From assembly GCA_039707465.1 (NCBI GenBank), contig CM077645.1:166981503-167045502 (forward strand): a DNA stretch of 64,000 bases, read 5' to 3'. Shown here one piece after another: positions 11,823 through 22,000 of this stretch. Numbering within the stretch: position 1 is the stretch's first letter; each line of letters starts with the position of its first letter. The notes under the pieces are model-generated. The model ran no database searches, was not told the origin of the DNA, and saw only the letters and a program-made list of their open reading frames with translations. Source of the stretch: Rhabdophis nuchalis. Taxonomy: Eukaryota; Chordata; Lepidosauria; Squamata; Natricidae. The position numbers and the translations under genes were made by a program.

Positions 11823-12965
11823 GTGAGTGAGGAAGAGCATCTGGCCGGTGTTTCCCTCCACCTGCGCCAGCCAGAGTGGGTTGGATGGCAGTTGCCCTAA
11901 TCCACCCCCGTTTTGGGTGGGAAAGGCAGACGCTGCAGGCAGGGCAGAAGTTTTCAGTCTGGTCCACTTTGAGGCAATCGGGAGTTCAAGTGGGAAATGG
12001 CGAGGGTTGGAGTCGACCTGTTCCAAAGTTGCCAAGTTTGAGAAACAAGTTTGATGTAGGGCAATGGTTCCCATCCTAACCTTTTTTTGGCAATGCCCCG
12101 CCTAAGCATCTCTAAAATTCTGATTCCCCCCTTCCCCCCCATATAATTCTTACTTTACTCAAAAAGTGAACTCTATTCACTCGGAGGAAGCCTAAAAGAC
12201 CATTAACGTGGTTTAAACAAGGTTCAAATTGCCCGATTAAAAATCAAATTGCCTTCCTGTGGGGCGTGGGCCCCAGGATGGGAACCACTGGTGTAGAGCA
12301 TCTCTCAGGGCAGGCTGCTCCAAAGATCCACTTTGGGGGGGGGGGGAGGGAGAGAAAGGCGAGAGCTGTGGGAAGATGGTTGCTTTGATTCCAGGGTTTT
12401 TACCCTGGAAATTCCCATGTATCCTTATTCTGCAGATGATGCGAGGTGCCCAGTTTTAGCGCTGAACTTTTGGCATCGCTCTTTAAAGAGTCAAGTCTCT
12501 TTTTAATTAAGGCAATTAAAAAATAGTCATTGGGTCCGCCCTGGGTCCGTTCGGAGAAGGGCGGGATATAAATTGAATAAATAAATAATTTTTTTCTCCT
12601 GAAGGAAAGTACTATTTTTTCCCCTAATGATAAATCGGGCTGGGAATGCCATGTTGGGAGTATGTACTTCATCAAAGCAGTACAGCTTTCTTTCTCCCCT
12701 TCCCCCATATCAGGCGTGTTTGTGCCTTTGGATAGCTGCGTGATTAGTAGGAAGGTAGCGTTAGTCTTCTCCTCCAGCAGTCTCCCCCCAATGGTAAATT
12801 TTATAGCTATTAAAAATGTTTCCATTCTCTCTCTTTAGATTTGTACTCCTAGTAAAAATTACTCCCAATGCAAATCAGTCTAGAAAATGTTCTAAAATGA
12901 CAAGTTTCTTGCAATAGAGTGAAGTTAAAACCAATTTCATTGTAATTTTTACAATGACAATAAAG

Positions 12966-13056
<91 letters not shown>

Positions 13057-16000
13057 AGATAAGGGGAGATTTTGAGGGACCTATATCTCCCAAAATTTAT
13101 ACATGCTCAAATTAAATGGCTCCAGTAGTAAAAATGGTATATAAAAACAGGTGTGTGTAATAAAAGGTTAGAGCTGGAAGGGGCTTCTTTTTTTACTGCT
13201 AAGTTTGAGAAACACTAATTAAATATAATAGCATACAGGCTATTATATTTAATTAGTGCTCAGAATGCCCATATAAAATAGACCTGCAGAGTTCATACTT
13301 TATGAAGTGAATAGAGGATGAAATTGGAATTAATTTAAAATTAACAAAGGTGGCTAGCAGGTGATGAACTGATTGAAAAGTGGGAATAAAGTGAAAAAAC
13401 TGGGAGTTTTATATGATATGTGACAGACATATGCAGATCACTTGCAACATGCTTCTCACCTTAATCAAATCGATGTATATATTAATGTCGGAATTAGTAA
13501 TAAAATACGTTTTTGGGATAAACTTTCAATTATAGGCTACAGTGATAGATAATTTTATGAAGTAGAGATATTTGGGGGTTTTGAGTTTTGAAAGTATGTG
13601 TAGGTTGGTTCTTTAAAGTGTTTGATTAAAACAAGGGCAGCCTTCAATACCGAACATGAGTTATTTTGTACCATGAAGGTTACTACATTACATGAAATAA
13701 CTAAGCTGCATTTACTTGTATGTTTATTAATTAAATTTATATGTCACCCATCCTTCCAATAAGTCAACTTTGGCCAACTCTTTGTTTTTAAACACAAGAA
13801 AAATTCATTTTTCATTTTCATTTTTCCAGCTCAATCAAGAAAATCAGCTGCTCCTTAAAAAGCTGAGGCATGTACGTCTAAAAAACAAGCAGCTGGAATA
13901 TGATGTAGTACAGCTGCATGATAAACTACATGAGCAAAAGAAGTGCTTGCCTGCCTGTGTCACAAGGAAAGAGTAAGAATGGCTATATTCTAAGCACGTG
14001 CCTCTTAAGAATCTAAGATTTCAGTTAGTCTAATACGTATAAAGATTTAGCTTCTCCATAGTGGGAGGAGGAGTATCCAGACTGGGTTGACTTCATTCAC
14101 TCAATGATTGGACTGAGCCTGATGAGACCTTTAAACCACGTCCCTATTGCCAGGCAGACCCCAGCTTCGACTCAGTCCATCAATCTGGATGGTTGGTCAT
14201 CTAGTTTCTCCAGAGAAATTTTATTAGAATTGAGTTATTGGTAATTTAAATGTGAATTCTGTTCTATCTATTTGTGAGTAGCTCCTCTTTTCTTACCAAT
14301 ATCCCTGTTAGGTTAGTGTCTGCCTGCCTTAATCCCCTTGAAGGAGGGTGGTATAAGAAACCGTTAGGGGGCTGTCAGCCTCAGTGTAGTGATCTGAGGG
14401 GAATTTTCTTCCCTGGTTGCTTGAAGGAGCTCTCGTTGCCTCCAGCCAAGGACTTCTAAGCCTTGTTGTGTATTTATTTTGTGTATTCGGTTTACAGACT
14501 TTCTTCTCATCTGTTGATTAAAGCAATATTTGATTCAAGCTTACATAGAATCATTGATGAATGAGTTTAAATTGAGGGCCACCACAGACACTTTTAGACA
14601 TTCTTTCCTAAAGTTTATTTTTTAAAGAATCCACATAGAAATATAATCACTAAACATTAAGCTAAATATCTGTATCATTACCCAACACAATATTTAAGCA
14701 TAACATATTTTTTGATAGATTAAATTGGTCTATAATTAATATTTGTACAGGTTGTAGTCCCAATTCTTAAAAGGTTTTAGCCTGTTATAATTAGGACATA
14801 GTGTGGCATTTGCAAGACTGGATTAGTACTTTTGTTATTTTAATGAAAGGCTCTTTCATTAAAGGATGAAAGGATTCTTGGTTTTTGTGGAATATAGGCA
14901 AATGGAACTAGGTTCTCTGCCTGACTTGGTGGGATATCCTTTATGTCCAATAAATAGATTTTACTGGATTTGAGAATGTTTACTTCCAGAAAGATGAACT
15001 TGAGTTTATAGAGTTAAATGGAATCATATGTATGAGAACTGAAATTACAGTAGTTTGAGAAACTGTTAGAGGCTTCTTAATCAATCTATACAATACTTAA
15101 ATTGGAAAATATGGAGAATTTTAAACTAGCCTTCCTAAATGTCTTTCTTTATAACTCCGATCGCCTTAATGTAGAATAGCCATAGGCCTAAAATGTCCAG
15201 GCATAATGAGAATGTAGTCACAGATTATCAAATTAGAGACTGCTATATACTTCTATTAATGATTGCATAACTATCCATGTCTTTTTCCTCTGATTATGTG
15301 TTTTTTATATAGATGTATTTATTTTCTTTGAGATTAAAAAAATAATTTTAGTATTCTTTCTCAACATTATTGAATTTTTTTGGAGAGTTAGATAAAAAAA
15401 AACCTATTACATTAGTAATATTTATTCAATCTCAAGAAAGAGCTTTTATTTAATTGGCTATTTATTTTAGTGTGCAGATTCAAACAGAATTTCACTTATA
15501 CCATAAAGGTGATGGGGTTCATCACAAGGAACATGCAGTAAAGGAACATGCCAGGTGAGTTTTGGAACCCTAGTCAAACATACATTTTAGGAAATAATTT
15601 GTGTTGTTGGTAAACAATACAACATTGTCTATAAACAAAATCCTTTGATGACACTACAACCACTCTCTATAAATTTATCCATAAATATATGAATCCATAT
15701 TTGAGTTGTTTCCTGCTCATGGTGTTGAACCATTTGTTAGTCTACATTATATTATTTTATTTGACTGTATAAAAAATGTTCCGCTCCTCGTAATTCCCCC
15801 TTCTATAATAGATGATAGAACAAAAGTTTTATTGGTGTATATTTTTAATTACATATTACCAAATAGAAAGTTTCCAAAGAAGAGTCATCTACAGTTATAT
15901 AAATAAAGTTTTATAGTAAAACATTGCTGTATTACTGATAAAATGCTCTCACACAAAAAATCCCTCGATATTTTATTGGTCCATTGCTGGACCAGGGGAC

Positions 16001-19000
16001 TGCAATAGATGCAGGGTTTTTTCATTTCTCCAAAAGGGACACCATTGAGCTCATACCCCCATTTTATTGCTTGTGCAATGAAAATGAGAGGAAAAGAAAC
16101 ATGGATATGCAACAGTCCAGTGGTCCCCAACCCAGTCTGTGGCTTGTTAGGAACTGGGCCACAAACCTGGAATTGACCGGCAGGTGAGCCAGCCATCTGT
16201 ATTTGCAACTGCTCCCAGTGCTAGCATCACCACCTCATTTCCATCTCCATCTCGGATCATCAGGCCTGAGATTTTCATAGGAGCACATACCCTACTGTAA
16301 ACTCTATATGTGAAGGATCTAGGTTATATACTCCTTCCCCTTCCGGTGCATGGAAAACCTGTTTGGTCCCCGGTGCCAAAAAGGTTGGGGACTGCTGCAA
16401 CAATCCACTGAAGGAAAAGATGTTGAAAGACACAGTACAACATGCCAAGCGCAAGGGAGTCCACAATGGGGATCCTACACAGAACCTCTGTTAATTGGAA
16501 GCAGCCAAAGTGTGATGAATTGTCAGTATTAGATTACTGATTTTGAAGGAAGATGATCTCAGGCATTCAGAGACTCAGCCATGTAAAGTGAGTGGTGCTT
16601 GCAATTCTTGCATTACATGAGAGAGGTGCTGAAGCAGGGAACTTCTACCAGTTGAAGACTGTTGAGCTCAGTCTATACAGATCACCAGGCCATTGCTGTG
16701 GCTAAAACATAAATAGCTTCCATTCTTTTTCAGTGAACGTTTAGATACTCATTTTTGGAAGACTAACGATTCTTCTTTTGCTTCCAGAGTGCTTCAGATG
16801 TATAATGAACTGAAGAAAAGGTACAATAAAGAAGTCAAAACAAATCAAAGACAAAATGAAACGGTTGCAATGCTGTCTGTAAGCTTTAATCATTTGATCA
16901 TTTTGACATAAACTAAAAAATGAAATGTGTTTGGTATATATATATTTGTACTACTGTATTTTTGTATGTTTCATAAGCATGTTGCAAGATACATTTACTG
17001 GTCTGTTTTTCATTCAGTTGCAGTTTCATTCTAATAAGAAATTGTCACATGTACAGTATGTCTGTCAACTGCTATTAAAGATAAATGACAATGTTTATGG
17101 TATTGCGTTATTGAATTATATTTCTTTCATATACCGAAAGAACAGTCATAAACTTTCCCTTTTTAAGTTAATAAGATAATCATTTGGATTGAAATGATGT
17201 AGGATAATTTAATTTGGCCTTTTGTTTTTATGATACGTCTTATTTTTAAGTGTGTCTGTGTCTGTCTGTCTGTCTGTCTCTCTCTTTTCTTGTCATGTTC
17301 TTGCTTTGATGCCATATCCAGCCCATGCGTGAGGCAGCCTTATAATGCATCCATTTTGCAAAAGTATGTTAGTGGCATTTCTCATTCCCAAGCTTTGTTT
17401 AAATAGGGCAGTGACTCTTTAAAACATATTTATTTCTAACTTCTAATGCAGGTTTTTAAAAACATAATTCTGAATTGGTGCCCCAATTGCCCTTCCTTAG
17501 TATGTTTAAGAATGTGTTAATTGCCTTGTTCTTTAAAGTTGTTCAATTATTTAAACAGGGTCAAATTAATGATCTGGAACATCAACTTCATTTAGCAAAC
17601 CAAAAGATAAATTCCTTGGGATATAAAAAAAAGGACAAATTTGTTCCAATTCAGAGAAGAATGTCATCTGACAAATGTATGTGCAAAAAGAAGGGAAGCT
17701 GTTCCTGCAAATATTTAGGTAATACTTTTTTTCCTCATATATCTGCTTCATTGGCTTTTTATCTGGTGTTACCTTTTGACATATTCTCATCTATGACTAA
17801 ATGAAAATTAGAATTTTCTAAATGTTTATAGTGGGCATAATCCCAGAGTCAAAGAAATAGACTGATGCTTTCTCAGGTCAGATTGTTGGGGTTGGGTGAG
17901 CAGGAATTGATTCAAGAGCCTTCCCAATTATCTTCTCTGCTGCTAAACTGGGGACCAGCTCACAGTGATAAGAAGGGGGAGGGGGAAACAAGCAAAGATT
18001 ACATATATTTTTGCTGTGCTGTAGAGATATTTTTAAGTATGGTTTATTTAAAAGAAAAAAAGGAAATGGAAATCTTCTAGTCTTATTCATGAGTTGGTAG
18101 AGAAAGCATGTGAGCCTTAGTATGCATACATACGTACTGTGATCGTATTTCACAAAAAAATCACCTCTACATCTACACGTACATTGTACAGTGAGAGATG
18201 TAATGTATATTCATAGAAAGGAAGGTGCAAGGCAGCAGGATCAACAGGATTTAAGGAGCTTCACCTGATTCCTAGATAGTCCATGAGTAGCTCCTGAGCC
18301 AAAGCGTGCCTATAAATTGAAATCCAGTAGTTTGAACATGTGCTCTTGCATTGAAAATGCATATAATTAACCCCCTCCCACTCCAAACAGACTTGGCAAT
18401 TAAAAATACTTTGTATTAAGATGCAAACATGGCTTAATGAAGTGGTACCATAATTATATTTTGTGTAGTCTCCTTTATTTAGAGCAGAGGTGGGGAACTA
18501 GGGGCCTTTTGTGACTTGTGGACTCCCAGAATTCCTGAGCCAGCAGGAATCCCAGAATTCTGGACTCCCAGAATTAAACTCCTAGAATTCCTGAGCCAGC
18601 AGCAAGTCATAAAAGGGTTCACCATCCTTGATTTAGAAATTTAAATTTAGAATGATATGAATGCTTACTGTTGTTAAGGAGAGTTGATCATATGTACTGT
18701 TTATTTTCAGGCTAGGACCAAGAAACAGACTATCACTTCTCATAAAGTTTACTGGCTTTATTTCTGTCAGTGTAACCTATATTATAATGAGAGTAGATAG
18801 AGGAGATGTGTATTGCTAGAGAAGAAGTGGTATTCTTAATGCCTTATAGAAAGGGCTGTCAATAAATTAATGATGTGCAATTCTGAATAGATTTTAAAAT
18901 TATAATTTGGTAGATACCATATTTTTCAGAGTATAAGACGCACCGGAGTATAAGACGCACCAAGGTTTTGAAGAGGCAAATTACAAAAAAAAGTAGTTAG

Positions 19001-22000
19001 GTAGATAGAGAAGGAGAGAAAGAAAGAGAAATACGGTAGGTAGGTAGGGAGAGTAGGTAGGTAGGTAGATAAAGGGAAAGAAAGAGAGGAAAATAGAGAG
19101 AGAAAAATACAGTAGGGAGGGAGAGAGAGTGTGTGTGTGTAGGTAGATAGGTAGGTAGAAGGATAGAGAGAAATAGAAAGAGCGAGAGAGAAACAGTAGG
19201 TAGGGAGAGAGAGTGTAGGTAGAGGGATAGAGAGAAATAGAGAAATACAGTAGGTAGGCAAGGAGAGAGAGAGTGTGTGTGTAGGTAGTTAGGTAGATAA
19301 AGGAATAGAGAGAGAGAGAGAGATAATAGAGAGAGAGAAATACAGTAGATAGGTAGGGAAAGAGGGTAGGTAGGTAGATAAAGGAATAGAGAGAGAGAAA
19401 TAGAGAGAGGTAAAAGAAAAACAGTAAAGAGAGAGTGTGTGTGGGTAGGTAGGTAGAGGGATAGAGAGAGAGAGAGAGAAAGGTGCATCTTATACTCCGG
19501 AAAATACGGTATTCTGTGCTAATTTGAGTATATTGTAAGTGCTGTTACTGAGCACCATCAGTTTTTTTCCTTCTGTATTTTATCTGTGCTACTTCTCTGG
19601 CCCCTGCATTATATAAACTGGTCTTTGCTGCTGTAGAGAATTTCTTGCCCTATACAGCCAAAATATTTTTCTTTGTTTGGACCAGAAACCCATAAAACAA
19701 ATGGTGGGACTTAGTTTTTGGCCTAAGAGAACTCCCAGTGTCTTGGTTTATAGTGTGGTTGCTTAACTACATCATTAAACTTCATATTGTTAACATCCCC
19801 CACCCGCCAGACCTTTAGACTGATAGCTGCTTTATACCACTGCTTGCAGATCTAGGGTTTCCAGAGCCTTGAGATGTTCTCTTTTCCCAGCTGCATTTCC
19901 TTTGACTGTCTCATTATTCTGAATTCTCTGTAACATACCTTGACTCTTCAGCAAATAAAGTCAGATGATGATAAGACCATAAAACTGAAATTGAAATATT
20001 GTATTCTCAGGTCTTAAAACTGATACAGTTCTTAAGAGGAAAACCTGATTTTCAGAAGTGAAAACAATTCTAAGATACAGTTAGAAAAGAATAAGAAAAT
20101 AATTTTTATCTTTTAGTGACTTTAAAGAGATTGCTTATTGTACTTTAGATCAGTTGCTTTTTGAGACACAGCGACTGAAGATGGAAAATGAAACGCTCTC
20201 CAAAGAAAGAAGAATGTTAAAAAATGAGCTTGCTGCATTAGATAAGGTGGGTTCTTTTTTAAAATCTCCCATTTGTAAATGGAAAATGTCTGCTCTGGAG
20301 ATAAAGTTTTATACATTATTACATTGTGATTGGTGGGATGCAGTAGCTCAGTGGCTAAGACATTGAGCTTGTCGATCAGAAAGATCAGCAGTTCGGCAGT
20401 TCAAATCCCTACCACCACGTAACGGTGTGAGTTCCTTTTACTGGTCCCAGCTTCTGCCAATCAAAAGCATGTAAAAAATGCAAGTAGAAAAATAGGAACC
20501 ACCTTTGGTGGGAAGGCAACAGTGTTCTGTGCGCCTTTAGTGTTTAGTCATGCTGGCCACATGACCACAGAGATTACTTTGGACAGCGCTGGCACTTCAG
20601 CTTTGAAACGGAGATGAGCATTGCCCCCTAGAGTTGGGACCAACTAGCACATATGTGCGACCGGAATCTTTACCTTAGATTGTGATCACGAACAGGGCTG
20701 TCAAACTCACATCACTGCAGCATCACATGACATAATTGGACTTTCCCTCCTTTGCTAAACTGGGCGTGGCCAGCATGTGATGCATCTGGCCCGCAGGCTG
20801 TGAGTTTGACAGCCCTAGAAGCTTTGGCTTTGCTGGTCAGTGAATAGGGATAGGTAAAGTAATGCTCTCCCTTCCAAGCAGAGATTTATTTAAGAATGTA
20901 TAGTACTCTTTGCCTGTGTGTATGTATTTTTGGATTAAAGATAAAGTCGTCTGTTAAATATATTGTTCTGTGTATTTAAGACAGTTCTATGAAAACCTCT
21001 TAAGTGTAGGATGTGATACTGTATAGCAGGGGTCCCCAACCCCCGGGCCGCGGACCGGTGCCGGTCCGTGGCTGGATGGGAGCCGGGCCGCAAGGCTAGA
21101 GAGGAGGAGGGAGGGAGGAGGGAGCAGCCCCCTGAGTAGAGCGCGCAGGAGAACGCAGGCGCGGCTGTTCGCACCGTTGGAGTGTGACTCTTCCTCCACC
21201 CTCGTCGACGGAAGGATTCCTGGACGCCGCCGGACCGGCCACCGATTCCCTCCCCTGCTGGCATGCCGGCCACTCGTTTTCATCCAGGGACCGTGGAGGC
21301 TCTGCGGGCTGGGGTGGGAACTGGCGGGTTGCTCCGGCGGCGCAAGGAGTCCCTCCGTCGACGAGGGTGGAGGAAGAGCCCCCACCATCCTCCTGCGTTC
21401 TCCCGCGCGCTCTTCCCAATGGGCTGCCCCCCCCTCCCTCCTCCTCCTCTCCAGCCCGGCTCCTATCCAGCCACGGAGCCTGACCGAGCGAACGAGCGAC
21501 CAAGCCTGGCAGGCGGGATGAGGAGGCTGGGGGCGGGGGGACGGGACGACGATGACGACGACAGACACACATAGAGAGCCAGAGGGAGGGAGGGAGAGAA
21601 AGATAGACAGAGACACAGAAGGAGTGATTGAATGAATGAATGCAAGACAGACAGACAGACACACACACACACAGAGTGACAGAAATGGGCGGATGAAGGA
21701 GAGACACAGAGAAAGAGAGAAAGAAAGAAAAAAGTGGGAGAGAGAAAGACAGAGAGAAAGAGACAGAAAGGAAAGAAAGAGACAGGAAAAGATACAGAAA
21801 GAGGGAAAGAGAAAGAAATAGAGAGAAAGGGAAAGAGAGAAAGAAAGAAATAGCGAGAGAGAAAAAGAGAGACAGAGACAAAGAAAGAGAAAGAAAGAGA
21901 GAGAGAGAGAGAAAGAAAGAACTTATGACCACAGTTGAGGCCAAAAGTTTGGTTGCTAACCAAGATCATTGTTAAGTTTCACATTTTCAAAGTTGGCCAC

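Larger units (their letters stand above)
11235..11830 (+). promoter_or_regulatory. CpG-rich promoter and first exon of the CEP290-like gene
   Basis: A GC- and CpG-rich block in AT-rich surroundings, ending just after the first coding exon (11745-11822). It carries a consensus X-box at 11290-11303. The 5' UTR must lie between roughly 11.3 and 11.74 kb; its exact start cannot be set from sequence. Short open frames here (for instance from 11296) end at stops and are best read as 5' UTR or chance. Confidence 0.65.

Noticed and set aside
11460..12074. 204-codon minus-strand frame over the CEP290-like promoter
   Set aside because: No family match, no splice context; it lies opposite a CpG promoter and exon 1, so chance is likelier.
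18926..19488. Frames of 111 and 163 codons
   Set aside because: Same cause: microsatellite interior of a mariner-type MITE.
20340..20420. A tRNA gene
   Set aside because: It is the head of a Sauria-like SINE with the BovB-like tail.
21096..21969. Several long overlapping open frames (up to 282 codons, Ser/Leu-rich)
   Set aside because: They lie in the GA-rich repeat and CpG-rich core of a hAT element; the proteins are composition artefacts.
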